Of a stretch of 64,000 nt of DNA, positions 41,857 through 51,704 are shown one piece after another. Under the pieces are notes generated by a model. It ran no database searches. It saw only the letters and a program-made list of their open reading frames with translations, and was not told the origin of the DNA. The stretch is from Bacteroidales bacterium. Its GTDB lineage: Bacteria; Bacteroidota; Bacteroidia; Bacteroidales; P3. The stretch spans positions 85,553-149,552 of the forward strand of contig JAUNHX010000004.1 of NCBI GenBank assembly GCA_030523765.1. Direction: 5' to 3'. The position numbers and the translations under genes are program-made. How positions within the stretch are numbered: the stretch's first letter is position 1; the number at the start of each line of letters is the position of its first letter.

Positions 41857-42276
41857 ATGAAGAAACTTTTAGTACTGAGCTTTTTTGTAGCTCTTACAGT
41901 CGGTGCTTTGAAAGCACAAAACACAACAACCCAGCAGGCTCCTGCTAACGGTCCGAAAATTGAATTCGCTGCACTTGAACACAATTATGGTCAGATCCAA
42001 AAAGGTGGCGACGGCAACTGCGCTTTCACCTTCACCAACGAAGGTACCGAACCTCTGATCCTCTCCAACGTACGCGCCTCTTGTGGCTGTACCACTCCTT
42101 CTTGGACCAAAGAACCCGTTATGCCCGGTCAAACTGGTACCATCAAAGTGAAATACAACACCAACAACGTAGGTGGTTTCACTAAGACCATCACCGTTAC
42201 CAGCAATGCAGTCAACAACCCCCGTGTAGTGCTCAAAATCAAGGGCAATGTTCAAAACCCCAACGCCAACAAATAA
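41857..42276 (+). CDS. DUF1573 domain secreted protein
   Basis: A 139-residue protein with a signal peptide (KKLLVLSFFVALTVGALKAQ) and one DUF1573 Ig-like domain: FAALEHNYGQIQKGG, FTFTNEGTEPLILSNVRASCGCTTPSW, and VKYNTNNVGGFTKTITVTSN. The CGC pair is typical of the family. The ATG at 41857 puts the signal at the N-terminus; the frame is open upstream to 41824. The family is abundant in Bacteroidota and its function is unknown. Its codon use is C-rich at third positions compared with neighbours, which may mean high expression. Confidence 0.88.
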   Translation: MKKLLVLSFFVALTVGALKAQNTTTQQAPANGPKIEFAALEHNYGQIQKGGDGNCAFTFTNEGTEPLILSNVRASCGCTTPSWTKEPVMPGQTGTIKVKYNTNNVGGFTKTITVTSNAVNNPRVVLKIKGNVQNPNANK

Positions 42277-42368
42277 GAAGAAGATGCATTGAGGATAGGT
42301 CTCCTACCAAGGCGCTTATCCGTCTAGTTTAAGAGATCTTATCTATAAGAAAAATCAGATAGAAACAC

Positions 42369-42429
42369 AAGGTAGTAGGGAACAGTCTGCTAAGGCAGAG
42401 CTATCCCACTACCTTTGCTTTTCTTTTTT
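42369..42429 (+). terminator. Terminator downstream of the DUF1573 gene
   Basis: Arms AAGGTAGTAGGGA and TCCCACTACCTT (one bulge) with further pairing inside, and a tail rich in T (GCTTTTCTTTTTT). Lies about 90 bases after the stop. Confidence 0.8.
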
Positions 42430-42480
42430 AGGAAAACCTTGCAAAACAAATCATTATTGAATAATTAATTATTATCTATC

Positions 42481-43683
42481 ATGCCCCAGATATCCAAAAA
42501 AGGAAACGAACTGCCCCAGTCGGCTATCCGCAAACTGGTGCCTTTCTCCGATGCCGCCAAAGCACGTGGCATCCATGTCTATCACCTCAACATCGGACAG
42601 CCCGATATCGAGACCCCCAAAGGTGCTTTGAAGACCCTAGCCGAGACCGAGATTGGTGTACTAGCCTATAGCCATAGCGCCGGCAATATGTCGTATCGTA
42701 AAAAACTGGTGGAATATTATAACCGCCACGATATCCACATCAACGAGAACCAGATCATCGTTACCACGGGCGGCAGCGAAGCGCTTCAGTTTGCCTTCAC
42801 TGTTTGCCTCAATCCTGGCGACGAAATCATCATCCCCGAGCCCTACTACACCAACTACAACACCTTCGCCAAACTGTGTGATGCCACCATCAAGACCATC
42901 CCCTCCGATATCAGAGGTGGTTTCGCATTGCCTCCCATCGAGGACTTCGAGAAAGCTATCACCCCTCGCACTCGCGCCATCATGATCTGCAACCCCAACA
43001 ACCCCACCGGCTACCTCTATACCAAAGAGGAATTGCTCAAAGTGGCCGAATTGGTGAAGAAATACGATCTCTTCCTCTTTGCCGACGAAGTGTATCGTGA
43101 GTTCTGCTACGACGGACATGAGCATTTCAGCGTAATGCAGCTCGAAGGACTGGAGAAGAACGTAGTACTGTTCGACTCTGTATCGAAACGCTATAGCGCA
43201 TGTGGTGCTCGTATCGGTTGCATGGTAACGAAAAACGAAGAAGTATACTCCATCGCTATGCGTCTAGCTCAAGCTCGTCTCTCTCCTCCCAGCTTCGGTC
43301 AGATCTTCGGTGAAGCTGCCGTCGATACCCCCCAGGAGTATTTCGACGCTGTTTCGAAAGAGTATGTGGCTCGCCGCAACGTCATCGTTGAGGGTATCAA
43401 CAAAATCCCCGGCTGCTTCTGCCCCAATCCTAAGGGTGCCTTCTACACTGTAGTAGAGCTTCCCGTCGACGATAGCGACAAATTCTGCCAGTGGTTGCTC
43501 ACCGATTTCAACTACAACAACGAAACCCTTATGATGGCTCCCGCCACTGGTTTCTATGCCGATCCCGAAAAGGGTCGTCATCAGGCACGTATCACATACT
43601 GCCTCTGCATTGAAGACCTCAAGCATGCCGTTAAGTGCCTCGAAGAGGCTCTGAAGGTATACCCTGGCCGTCTCAACAAATAA
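42481..43683 (+). CDS. Pyridoxal phosphate-dependent aminotransferase, class I (AspC-like)
   Basis: A 400-residue fold type I aminotransferase. VTTGGSEALQ marks the PLP phosphate loop, NPNNPTG (171-177) and ADEVY (201-205) contact the cofactor, and SVSKRYS carries the Schiff-base lysine (Lys236). Two arginines near the C-terminus fit dicarboxylate recognition. Subgroup I-beta/gamma aspartate aminotransferases look like this; specificity for aspartate or an aromatic/branched substrate is not decidable. Single gene with its own terminator. Third codon positions are strongly C-biased. Confidence 0.88.
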   Translation: MPQISKKGNELPQSAIRKLVPFSDAAKARGIHVYHLNIGQPDIETPKGALKTLAETEIGVLAYSHSAGNMSYRKKLVEYYNRHDIHINENQIIVTTGGSEALQFAFTVCLNPGDEIIIPEPYYTNYNTFAKLCDATIKTIPSDIRGGFALPPIEDFEKAITPRTRAIMICNPNNPTGYLYTKEELLKVAELVKKYDLFLFADEVYREFCYDGHEHFSVMQLEGLEKNVVLFDSVSKRYSACGARIGCMVTKNEEVYSIAMRLAQARLSPPSFGQIFGEAAVDTPQEYFDAVSKEYVARRNVIVEGINKIPGCFCPNPKGAFYTVVELPVDDSDKFCQWLLTDFNYNNETLMMAPATGFYADPEKGRHQARITYCLCIEDLKHAVKCLEEALKVYPGRLNK

Positions 43684-43707
43684 GTCTCTCGTAGACTCTC
43701 ATCCAAT

Positions 43708-43748
43708 CTATGGGCTAGCACCTCTGTTGCTGGCCCATAGTTTATCTT
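43708..43748 (+). terminator. Terminator downstream of the aminotransferase gene
   Basis: Arms CTATGGGCTAGCA and TGCTGGCCCATAG (one G-U pair) with a 7-base loop, then TTTATCTTG. Confidence 0.85.
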
Positions 43749-43824
43749 GCCGTTGCTCCTTTTATTAGGCAAAGCGAAACAACCACAAGGACAACCGCAG
43801 TGTTCCCTAAAACCGTTAAATACC

Positions 43825-44292
43825 ATGAATCCCGAAGCAAAACGCCAACAGGTATTACAAGCGCTTATCGCTCATCAACAGCATATCGCCGATACCGCGA
43901 AAAAAGAGATGGATTCGGCGCAACAGCAAAGCAATGATTATGGTCAGAATGTGGATCGCTACGATAGCTTTCGCACCAAGATGATGCGTGCTCGCGATAT
44001 GTATGCCCGACAGTATAGCAATGCGATAGAAAGTATACGTCATCTCCAAGAGTTGCTCAAGCAGTCCCCTTTCGAAACGGTTGACTACGGGGCTATCGTG
44101 ATTACCAACAAGCAACGCTTCTGTCTCAGCATCGGTGCTGGCAAATTCAAGGTTCCTTTTGAAGGAGAATCGCAAGAATTTTTCTTCGCTATCTCGGCCC
44201 AAGTGCCTATCTATAAGGTTATGCAAGGGAAAAAAGTAGGTGACACCTTCTCCTTTAACGGAACAAGTCAAACTATCCTAGAGATTTATTAA
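43825..44292 (+). CDS. GreA/GreB C-terminal-like protein
   Basis: A 155-residue protein. The N-terminal half is a helical/coiled-coil segment (NPEAKRQQVLQALIAHQQHIADTAKK) and the C-terminal half is an FKBP-like domain ending VPIYKVMQGKKVGDTFSFN, as in Gre transcript-cleavage factors. In Bacteroidota such proteins differ from true GreA and may bind RNA polymerase's secondary channel without the same acidic tip. The ATG at 43825 is chosen; the longer frame starts inside the upstream terminator region. Role inferred, not proven. Confidence 0.72.
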   Translation: MNPEAKRQQVLQALIAHQQHIADTAKKEMDSAQQQSNDYGQNVDRYDSFRTKMMRARDMYARQYSNAIESIRHLQELLKQSPFETVDYGAIVITNKQRFCLSIGAGKFKVPFEGESQEFFFAISAQVPIYKVMQGKKVGDTFSFNGTSQTILEIY

Positions 44293-44314
44293 CCCTCATC
44301 TCCCACTCTCACTT

Positions 44315-45793
44315 ATGCCACGATTCACCAAGCATAGCAAAAAATTCAATCCCCATTGGGTAATCGGAGTGCTCCTTCTTTTTGCACTCCTCTACGCTTT
44401 GGTCTCGATAGTGAATCATCTTAAACTGCGCACCTATGCCCTCGATTTAGGTGTTTATACCCATGCCCTGTGGCAGTATGCTCATGGCGAGTGGGCCGAT
44501 TGCAGTATCTTTACTTGGCCAGCCGATAATCAGAATCTCCTCCACGATCATTTCGACCTCTATATCATCCTCTTCTCGCCCCTAGTGAAACTCTTTGGCA
44601 GTTACACCCTACTCATCATACAGATCATCTCCTTGCTTTTAGGAGGGTGGGGTATCTATCGCCTTATCCGAACCTACGATCGCAAAGGATGGCTACCTAT
44701 CCTAGCTATGATCTGTTATCTCTCCTTCTTCGGCATATGGCATGCTATAGCCTTCGATTATCACTCCAATGTAGTGGCCGTCAATCTCCTCCCGTGGTTA
44801 CTATTGGCCATACGCAACAAGCGGTATATCGGCGGACTCGTAGCCGTAGTCATGCTCTGTATATCGAAAGAAACCACCGCTCTATGGACCCTCTTTATCC
44901 TCGTGGCACTCCTTTTCGATTATTGGAAAGATCGAACCTCTCGCCAATGGATTATCGGCTATGCTGTTTTCTCTTTGCTCTATTTCGTTGTTATCTCGAT
45001 GGTGGTGATGCCACAGTTGGGAGGCAGTAGTCGTGGTTTCTGGCGCTATAGCTATCTCGGCGAAAGTATGGGTAGTATGGCCCTCTATCTCATCACCCAT
45101 CCACTGCAAGCCCTTCGTTATTTCTTTACCAACTTCACTGGCGATGCCGACTACAATAACCTGAAACTCGAGTTTTGGCTCTGCTGCGCTACTTCGGGCA
45201 TGCTACTCTGCCTCTTCAAACCCAACTACTTGCTTATGATCATTCCCCCCGTACTGATGAAAATGATGAGTTGCGATGCCGGCTTCTGGGGGGTAGGATT
45301 TCATTACAACGTCGAAATGGCCCCCGTGTTGGTGGTAGGCAGTTTCCTAGTCCTCTGTCGTTGGCAACAAAGAGGTTATCACCAGGGAGCATCGATGGTG
45401 GCAGTGTTATCGCTTTTTGCCACGTTGGCCACATCTATCTATGCTACTAATCATCCCCTTACTAATATCCGCCGCGATAACGTCTGTCTCTATTCGCCCG
45501 ATCATTATCGCCAATCGCAGTTCGACGATCAGTATGCCAAACAACTGATGGAGATGATCCCTTCCGATGCTAGCGTCAGTGCTGCTGCTCCCTTTGTTCC
45601 CCATCTCTGCTTACGCTCCAATATCACCCTCTTCCCCATCATGGCCTCGATGTCCGATTATATGTTGGTCTTCAACGATCATTGGAGTTACTACGACGAT
45701 ACCCGAGTCGAATTTCAGAAAACCATTGCCGATACCACTCATTATGAGGTACTCTCCACCAACGGCACACTCTATTTAATCCACCAGCGATAA
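44315..45793 (+). CDS. DUF2079 family polytopic membrane protein
   Basis: A 492-residue membrane protein with about ten helices. The first periplasmic loop carries the conserved YALDLGVYTHALWQYAHGEW and HDHFDLYIILFSP segments of DUF2079, which resemble GT-C glycosyltransferases that use lipid-linked sugars. CISKETTALW in the middle is also a family feature. The substrate is unknown. It follows the Gre-like gene by 22 bases. Confidence 0.85.
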   Translation: MPRFTKHSKKFNPHWVIGVLLLFALLYALVSIVNHLKLRTYALDLGVYTHALWQYAHGEWADCSIFTWPADNQNLLHDHFDLYIILFSPLVKLFGSYTLLIIQIISLLLGGWGIYRLIRTYDRKGWLPILAMICYLSFFGIWHAIAFDYHSNVVAVNLLPWLLLAIRNKRYIGGLVAVVMLCISKETTALWTLFILVALLFDYWKDRTSRQWIIGYAVFSLLYFVVISMVVMPQLGGSSRGFWRYSYLGESMGSMALYLITHPLQALRYFFTNFTGDADYNNLKLEFWLCCATSGMLLCLFKPNYLLMIIPPVLMKMMSCDAGFWGVGFHYNVEMAPVLVVGSFLVLCRWQQRGYHQGASMVAVLSLFATLATSIYATNHPLTNIRRDNVCLYSPDHYRQSQFDDQYAKQLMEMIPSDASVSAAAPFVPHLCLRSNITLFPIMASMSDYMLVFNDHWSYYDDTRVEFQKTIADTTHYEVLSTNGTLYLIHQR

Positions 45794-45811
45794 ACCATCA
45801 TTCTTTCATTA

Positions 45812-45854
45812 CAAAAAAGAAAAAAGCGGATAGGATCACTCGTATCCTACCCGC
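45812..45854 (-). terminator. Terminator downstream of glmS
   Basis: Arms GCGGATAGGAT and ATCCTACCCGC (10 of 11 paired) with a 7-base loop. On the minus strand the stem is followed by a long T-run. Confidence 0.88.
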
Positions 45855-45876
45855 CGTATGTCGATATTTAGTAGAC

Positions 45877-47739
45877 TTATTCTACCGTAACCGATTTAGC
45901 CAAATTTCGCGGTTGGTCAACGTTGCGACCCTTAGCAATAGCCACATAATAGGAGAGCAACTGTAAAGGAATCACAGCCAACAGAGGCACATAGCAGTCG
46001 CGCGTATCGGGAATTACAAAACTGTAGTCGCTCATATCGCGAACCACCGTATCGCCTTCGGTAACCACCGAAATGATCTTACCCTTACGCGATTTTATTT
46101 CCTGAATATTGCTTACCACCTTCTCGTACATTCCTTTCTTAGGAGCAATCACTACCACAGGCATCTCCTCGTCAATCAGAGCAATAGGGCCATGTTTCAT
46201 CTCGGCTGCAGGATATCCTTCAGCGTGGATGTAGGAGATCTCCTTCAGTTTCAAGGCACCTTCAAGAGCTACGGGGTAGTTATAGCCACGACCCAAGTAG
46301 ATGAAGTTCTTGGCATAGGTGAACATTTGTGCGAAGGGGGCAATATCTTTGTTGTGATCCAGCGTCCATTGCATCTTGTCGGGAATCATCTGCAGTTCAT
46401 CGATCAGCATATGGAACATATCATCGCTTAGGGTATGTTTCTCTTTAGCAATAGCCAAACCTAGCAGTGCCAAAGTAATCACCTGTCCCGTGAAAGCCTT
46501 CGTAGAGGCCACACCAATTTCGGGTCCCACATGGAGATAAGTGCCGCTATCGGTAGCGCGGGCTATCGAAGAGCCAATCACGTTGCAAATACCGTACAAG
46601 AAAGCGCCTTTGCTCTTAGCTAGCTGGATAGCAGCCAGCGTGTCGGCCGTCTCACCCGATTGCGAAACTGCTATCACCACATCGTCGGGATAGATAACTG
46701 GGTTGCGATAACGGAACTCCGATGCATACTCCACCTCTACAGGTATCTGAGCAGCCTCTTCGATGAAATATTTGCCAATCAAAGCCGAATGCCACGAGGT
46801 ACCACAAGCGCATATGATAATGCGGCGAGCATTAATGAATTTCTCTTTATGGTCAATAATACCGCTCAGTAGCACATCCTTATCGGCCACGTTCAAACGG
46901 CCACGAATACAAGTGCGTAGAGCATCCGGTTGTCCCCAAATCTCTTTGAGCATGAAATGGGGGAAACCACCTTTCTCCAGTTGGTCGAGACTCAGTTGGA
47001 GCGTCGACAGCTGCGGTGTCTGTTTTACGTTCGATAGGTTGGTAATCAATAGGTTGCCAGCACGATCCATCTTGGCAATCTCCTCCTCCTGCAGGTAAAC
47101 AACCTTATCGGTATATTCAATAATAGGGGTAGCATCGCTTCCTAGATAAAATTCGTTGGTCTTGCCTTCGGCATCGCGACCCACACCGATAATCAGGGGG
47201 CTGCCTTTACGAGCGCAAATCAGCGTATCAGGGTGATGCTTATCGAGAATAGCGATTGCATAAGCTCCTACCACACTCTTCAGTGCCAACTGGGTAGCAG
47301 TAAAAAGGTCGCAGTTGTGCGATTCCTGCGTATATTCTACCAATTGCACTAACACCTCTGTATCGGTCTCGCTGCAAAAAGTACGGCCATGCTCTGTTAG
47401 CATGCTACGTAGCGATTTGTAATTCTCAATAATACCATTATGTACCAGTGTCAGATTGCGGCTTTGCGAGAAATGGGGGTGAGCATTTACTTCGTTGGGT
47501 TCTCCATGGGTAGCCCAACGGGTATGGGCAATACCGATGGTGCCGCTTATATCTTTGTCGGCAACAGCAGCCTCCAAAGCCGACACTTTGCCCTTAGCCT
47601 TGTAGCAGGAAAGGTCGCCATTTTCATTAATCATAGCCACGCCGGCGCTATCGTATCCACGATATTCCAAACGGTGCAAGCATTTAATAAGGATGGGGTA
47701 AGCTTGCTGGTCCCCGATGTATCCTACGATTCCGCACAT
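45877..47739 (-). CDS. glmS: Glutamine--fructose-6-phosphate aminotransferase (isomerizing)
   Basis: A 620-residue enzyme making glucosamine-6-phosphate for peptidoglycan and lipid A. The Cys nucleophile is Cys2 (MCGIVGYIG), followed by the glutaminase domain (LEYRGYDSAG, HTRWATHGEPNEVNAHPH, SETDTEVL) and two SIS domains (IICACGTSWHSALIGKYFIEE, SQSGETADTLAAIQLAK). The C-terminus DQPRNLAKSVTVE is intact. The leader is short (about 95 bases) and shows no ribozyme core, as expected outside Firmicutes. Confidence 0.98.
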   Translation of the reverse strand: MCGIVGYIGDQQAYPILIKCLHRLEYRGYDSAGVAMINENGDLSCYKAKGKVSALEAAVADKDISGTIGIAHTRWATHGEPNEVNAHPHFSQSRNLTLVHNGIIENYKSLRSMLTEHGRTFCSETDTEVLVQLVEYTQESHNCDLFTATQLALKSVVGAYAIAILDKHHPDTLICARKGSPLIIGVGRDAEGKTNEFYLGSDATPIIEYTDKVVYLQEEEIAKMDRAGNLLITNLSNVKQTPQLSTLQLSLDQLEKGGFPHFMLKEIWGQPDALRTCIRGRLNVADKDVLLSGIIDHKEKFINARRIIICACGTSWHSALIGKYFIEEAAQIPVEVEYASEFRYRNPVIYPDDVVIAVSQSGETADTLAAIQLAKSKGAFLYGICNVIGSSIARATDSGTYLHVGPEIGVASTKAFTGQVITLALLGLAIAKEKHTLSDDMFHMLIDELQMIPDKMQWTLDHNKDIAPFAQMFTYAKNFIYLGRGYNYPVALEGALKLKEISYIHAEGYPAAEMKHGPIALIDEEMPVVVIAPKKGMYEKVVSNIQEIKSRKGKIISVVTEGDTVVRDMSDYSFVIPDTRDCYVPLLAVIPLQLLSYYVAIAKGRNVDQPRNLAKSVTVE

Positions 47740-47841
47740 AATATTCTTGTTTTATTATTTAATGATATTGATTTTCAGAGTGTAATTAATCGTACTGGGT
47801 TTGTACTTCTTAACAACTATCTCTATTATTAAAAAGCAATG

Positions 47842-47849
47842 CAAAAATA
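47842..47849 (-). promoter_or_regulatory. -7 box (TATTTTTG) of glmS
   Basis: The minus strand reads TATTTTTG, matching TAnnTTTG, about 103 bases upstream of the ATG. Confidence 0.6.
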
Positions 47850-48020
47850 CATAATTTATTCCAATTATTCATACCTAACTAGCGATTATTTTAACCAATT
47901 CATATTTAATCATCTGTATATTAGAAAAATAAATTTGATTTTTACTACTGCTATATAACAACATATAGATTCGTTTTTTTGTTTATTTTACTTTTATGTA
48001 GTATTTTTCACCTTCTTTTG

Positions 48021-48764
48021 CTACCGCAAAACCTCGTGGAGCACATGGTGCGACTGGAAGTTTTTGAAGCTAGGTAAGTGCGCTTGATAGTAATCAAGCA
48101 GATAGTCTATCAGTCCTCTGCGTTGTTGCAAACTCAGTGTAGGCATCGGCTCGTTGGAGTGTAGGGCGCTGAGGTATTGGTGTAGGTGTTGACTTTGTTC
48201 TACATTGAAAAAACGGGCCTGTGGATGTTCCGACAAATAGACCATCGATGGCGACGATTGGAAACGCCCTTCGTTCATATTGAACACCCTCTCGTGCATA
48301 CTATAGTTATCGTAAGGCTCAATGCCCAAATAGCGAGCCACCATCAATAGGTATTGAATAGGGAAATCAGCATCGGGCCGCCCGTTGTCCAGGTCGCTAA
48401 TCGCCTTGTCCACATAGTCGAACAGCGGTTGGTTAGGTTCATCGGCTCGGAGCGTCTTGTATAGTACCTCATTCATAAAGAAAAGAAGCGACGTTCGAAG
48501 GGTCGATATCGTGTTTCCGTTGGCAGGATGACTCATCTGCATCTCCTTGATATGGTTGATATCCTTTTTAGGGGTATCGTATACCACCATATCCAGTTGC
48601 CGCATAGGTTGTAGCAATGCCGTTCTTCCCTTACCTCGACCTCCACGAGCCCCTTTCGAAATATACGTCTTCAATCCCAACTGGCGGGTAAACACTTGTG
48701 CTATCACCGATGTTTCGGAGAAAGGAGTAGTGTGGAGTACTATGGCCTGTGTTGAGAGAAGCAT
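48021..48764 (-). CDS. recO: DNA repair protein RecO
   Basis: A 247-residue protein with LLSTQAIVLHTTPFSETSVIAQVFTRQLG at the start (OB fold), GKGRTALLQPMRQLDMVVY, and a helical C-terminal domain. The zinc-binding cysteines found in many RecO proteins are absent, as is common in this phylum. RecO loads RecA onto single-stranded DNA with RecR. It is the last gene of the leftward operon, 48 bases after porZ. Confidence 0.92.
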   Translation of the reverse strand: MLLSTQAIVLHTTPFSETSVIAQVFTRQLGLKTYISKGARGGRGKGRTALLQPMRQLDMVVYDTPKKDINHIKEMQMSHPANGNTISTLRTSLLFFMNEVLYKTLRADEPNQPLFDYVDKAISDLDNGRPDADFPIQYLLMVARYLGIEPYDNYSMHERVFNMNEGRFQSSPSMVYLSEHPQARFFNVEQSQHLHQYLSALHSNEPMPTLSLQQRRGLIDYLLDYYQAHLPSFKNFQSHHVLHEVLR

Positions 48765-48812
48765 ATTGTCTTATTGTATTATTCTTCTTCAAATTATTGG
48801 GAAGCGTAGCCC

Positions 48813-51155
48813 TTAGCGGATCACCAACACCTTGGCCACCGATTTCATAGAACCGCCTTCGTCGCTAGCAAAAACAAAGTAGGTGCCCGAAGCCACAGGA
48901 TCTCCGCTCTGCGTACGACCATACCATACAGCCTGTCCCCCGTTGGCAGTAGTAGAGAAAACCACATGTCCTGCTGCATCGGTAATATGTACCAACGCAT
49001 TGCGGGTAAATCCTTTGATGGCGATAGCGCCCGTATATCCAGGTCGCACTGGATTGGGGAAAGCATAGATCTCGCTTTGGGGTTGCCAAGAACCATAAGT
49101 GGCAGTCGATCGAAACGATTGCAGCCCCTTGTCAGTACCCACAAACACTTCGCCCGTTTGTGGATGCACCCCAATGCATATAATCTTATCAGAAAATAGC
49201 GCACTGTTGGAGGCAGTGAAATGATACACCTCGTCCAATCCGTTGGCCGAAATCAAGTACAATCCCCCCGACGAGGTGCCTACCCATTTGCGATTGGCCC
49301 CATCCACAGCCATACAAGTAATACTCTCGTAGGCCATCAGATATTCGGCTATGTCGCCCGACGAGATTACAATATTAAGACTCGTCACAGGCGATTTCTC
49401 CCCGTTGCCCCCATTATCGAACACTCGGTAAAGGTTGCTCAGCAACTTTAGTCCTTTGTTGGTGCCAATCCATAAATCGCCATTATGATCTTGCACCATC
49501 GCCGTCACTGCCGAAGTCTCCATCTTGCTGCCGTTGTTGGGGTCCACATAGGCCGTTTTGCCGTTGCCATCGGCCACATAAATCCGATTGGCCCTACCGT
49601 AAAACCACTTATAGTCGCGAATGCTATCCCAAAGGATGTGGTCAATCTCGTTGTTGCCTACCATATTGCGGGTATCGAACGAAGCCCACGACCCATCCTT
49701 GTAGCGTACCACCAGTCCGTTATCTTGTAGCGAATTGGTCATCCAAGCATTCCCTTTGTTGTCGAAGCAGATCGAAGCGGTCCTTATTGCCGAATAGCTA
49801 CCTTGCGTGTAGGCCGACAAAGCGCCATTGGTGTTCTCGTTCGTATAGAGTGTAGTTGGCACATTGTTCTGTATTTCCAAAATGCCGCCACCCCATACAG
49901 CCGCTAGCGCTATAGCGGTGTCTCTCGGATTGATAGCAATATCGCAGAGGTCATAGAGTCCTGCATCCACATCGTTGTGTATCATATTCTGCCAACGGTT
50001 GTTGCGGAATGTGCAAGTATTGGCAGGAATATAGGCCGACATATAGGTGGTCGATTTGCCACCAGGACATAGGATCATCCTATCTTGATAGGGGAGCAAA
50101 CGGTAGTTATTATCTGTTACAGGACCCGAAAAAAAGAAGGTCGACAAGTCGTGACTCCCCGCCTCCACACAGGCCATACCATCCCAGTTGGTGGCTATCC
50201 ATAAAGCCCCAGCTTTATCCATATGGGCATCGAGGGCAGCCATCGTCATCCACGACACATCGCCTACTTCGTCCACCAAGTTCAGTTGGGCATCATATAC
50301 CTTTACTGTGGTATAATAAGAAACCACCAGTTTCCCGTAATCCACATGCATCGAACGGATGTCGCCACTCAGCGAAGACACCAAGCTCTCCGAACTGAGG
50401 GCTGTTGCCGATGCTTGCAGTTGGAATATATCGTTGGCTCCAACCCCCTCTACCAAAGCCCACAGCTTGTCGCTCATCGGCTCTATCTTGCTCACCTCCA
50501 TATCGGCCACAGCCGAAAGGGTATCGGTGCTCCAGTTGGTGGTGATGTTCAAAAACGGTTGCGAAAGCGAAGCGTAGCGCAATCCCGTAGCGGTAGCAGC
50601 CACAATCAAATCATTGGTAAAAGCAATATCGTTGATGGACAGATAGCCTCCATCGGTGCCCAGGTAGTAGGTGTCCTCAATCTCATGTCGTTTCAAATCA
50701 ATCACCACAATACCGAAGTCGCAAGCCAAGTAGGCCCGCTTATTGTAGAAACGGATGTTATTAATCTGTTTGCTGCCACTAAGACTGCTGTGGTTGATAC
50801 CCGAAATGTTGTATGTCTTGTCGTCGTATACCAAATCGATATTGCTGTTGGTATAAGCCACCACAAGCACTTGCATCTCATCGTAGTAGGCAATCGTTTG
50901 CACCCCTACATCGTTCAGTCGTTTGGTTTTATTGAGTCGTTCCACCGAAAGGTCGTCAAGATCATAGTACAGCACCCCTTGGTTGGCAGCGCCAAATACT
51001 TGACTGCTACCCATCGCCACGGTGTTGATTTGGCCGTACGACAGATGGTCGCGCCATTTTCCAATGCCTATAGCATCGTTGTCGCCTTGGCCCCATAGGG
51101 TAGAGGCGATGAGCAGAAGAGTAGCGAGGATGGGAAATATGCGGTGTTTTTTCAT
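48813..51155 (-). CDS. porZ: PorZ-like T9SS component (two beta-propellers plus C-terminal sorting domain)
   Basis: A 780-residue secreted protein; P. gingivalis PorZ is almost the same length. After the signal peptide (ATLLLIASTLWGQ) comes GKWRDHLSYGQINTVAMG, then repeated propeller blades of the two-component-regulator type (HMDKAGALWIATNWDGMACVE, DHNGDLWIGTNKGLKLLS, DGANRKWVGTSSGGLYLI). A C-terminal sorting domain starts at EIYAFPNPVRPGYTGAI and ends SVAKVLVIR. PorZ belongs to the attachment complex that links T9SS cargo to A-LPS on the cell surface. It sits between mreD and recO. Confidence 0.87.
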   Translation of the reverse strand: MKKHRIFPILATLLLIASTLWGQGDNDAIGIGKWRDHLSYGQINTVAMGSSQVFGAANQGVLYYDLDDLSVERLNKTKRLNDVGVQTIAYYDEMQVLVVAYTNSNIDLVYDDKTYNISGINHSSLSGSKQINNIRFYNKRAYLACDFGIVVIDLKRHEIEDTYYLGTDGGYLSINDIAFTNDLIVAATATGLRYASLSQPFLNITTNWSTDTLSAVADMEVSKIEPMSDKLWALVEGVGANDIFQLQASATALSSESLVSSLSGDIRSMHVDYGKLVVSYYTTVKVYDAQLNLVDEVGDVSWMTMAALDAHMDKAGALWIATNWDGMACVEAGSHDLSTFFFSGPVTDNNYRLLPYQDRMILCPGGKSTTYMSAYIPANTCTFRNNRWQNMIHNDVDAGLYDLCDIAINPRDTAIALAAVWGGGILEIQNNVPTTLYTNENTNGALSAYTQGSYSAIRTASICFDNKGNAWMTNSLQDNGLVVRYKDGSWASFDTRNMVGNNEIDHILWDSIRDYKWFYGRANRIYVADGNGKTAYVDPNNGSKMETSAVTAMVQDHNGDLWIGTNKGLKLLSNLYRVFDNGGNGEKSPVTSLNIVISSGDIAEYLMAYESITCMAVDGANRKWVGTSSGGLYLISANGLDEVYHFTASNSALFSDKIICIGVHPQTGEVFVGTDKGLQSFRSTATYGSWQPQSEIYAFPNPVRPGYTGAIAIKGFTRNALVHITDAAGHVVFSTTANGGQAVWYGRTQSGDPVASGTYFVFASDEGGSMKSVAKVLVIR

Positions 51156-51178
51156 GGTTATGGATTTTAACTTAGGCT

Positions 51179-51700
51179 TTATTTAACCTTCATGCGCCGT
51201 AAAAATAGTACTTGGTAGATGAGGGCCAACAGCCAGGTAATCAGGGTGCTTATAAGTGAAGCCAACAGCAGTCGCCACCATCCTTGAAAGGAAAAAGCTT
51301 CGATAAGGAAGTAGAAGGTGTTATAGATCAGCAGCATTATAAAGAGGTATAGGAGGAAGGTTTGGGTAGCCACAGTATAGATGCAAGGGGTATCGATTAC
51401 CACATCTTCGCCCCTCGTCAGTATCTTGTTGGCAAACAGAATGCGGCAAAACGCAACCAAAGTGGCCGAGGCAGCATGAAATCCCAACATATTGGCCGCC
51501 ACATCAACCCCCAGTCCAGTACAGAAGGCTATGATCAGCATCCAGAGGGGCGGCAGGTTGGTAGGCAGCATCAATATAAATAGCACGTATAGGAACGGAT
51601 TGATAAACTGTCCCAGATATACGTTGTTCAGTACCAGTACTTGCAAGAGCATCAGTACTATAAAGCGGACTATATTTTGGAGTACAATATTGTTGTTCAT
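51179..51700 (-). CDS. mreD: Rod shape-determining protein MreD
   Basis: A 173-residue membrane protein with about five helices (LMLLQVLVLNNVYLGQFINPFLYVLFIL, LPPLWMLIIAFCTGLGVDVAANMLGFHAA). Part of the elongasome that couples MreB to peptidoglycan synthesis. Only four bases separate it from mreC, and 23 from porZ. mreB, pbp2 and rodA are not in the window. Confidence 0.88.
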   Translation of the reverse strand: MNNNIVLQNIVRFIVLMLLQVLVLNNVYLGQFINPFLYVLFILMLPTNLPPLWMLIIAFCTGLGVDVAANMLGFHAASATLVAFCRILFANKILTRGEDVVIDTPCIYTVATQTFLLYLFIMLLIYNTFYFLIEAFSFQGWWRLLLASLISTLITWLLALIYQVLFLRRMKVK

Positions 51701-51704
51701 GGTG

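Noticed and set aside
45877..47835. glmS ribozyme in the glmS leader
   Set aside because: The leader is only about 95 bases, AT-rich, and has none of the pairing expected for the ribozyme core.
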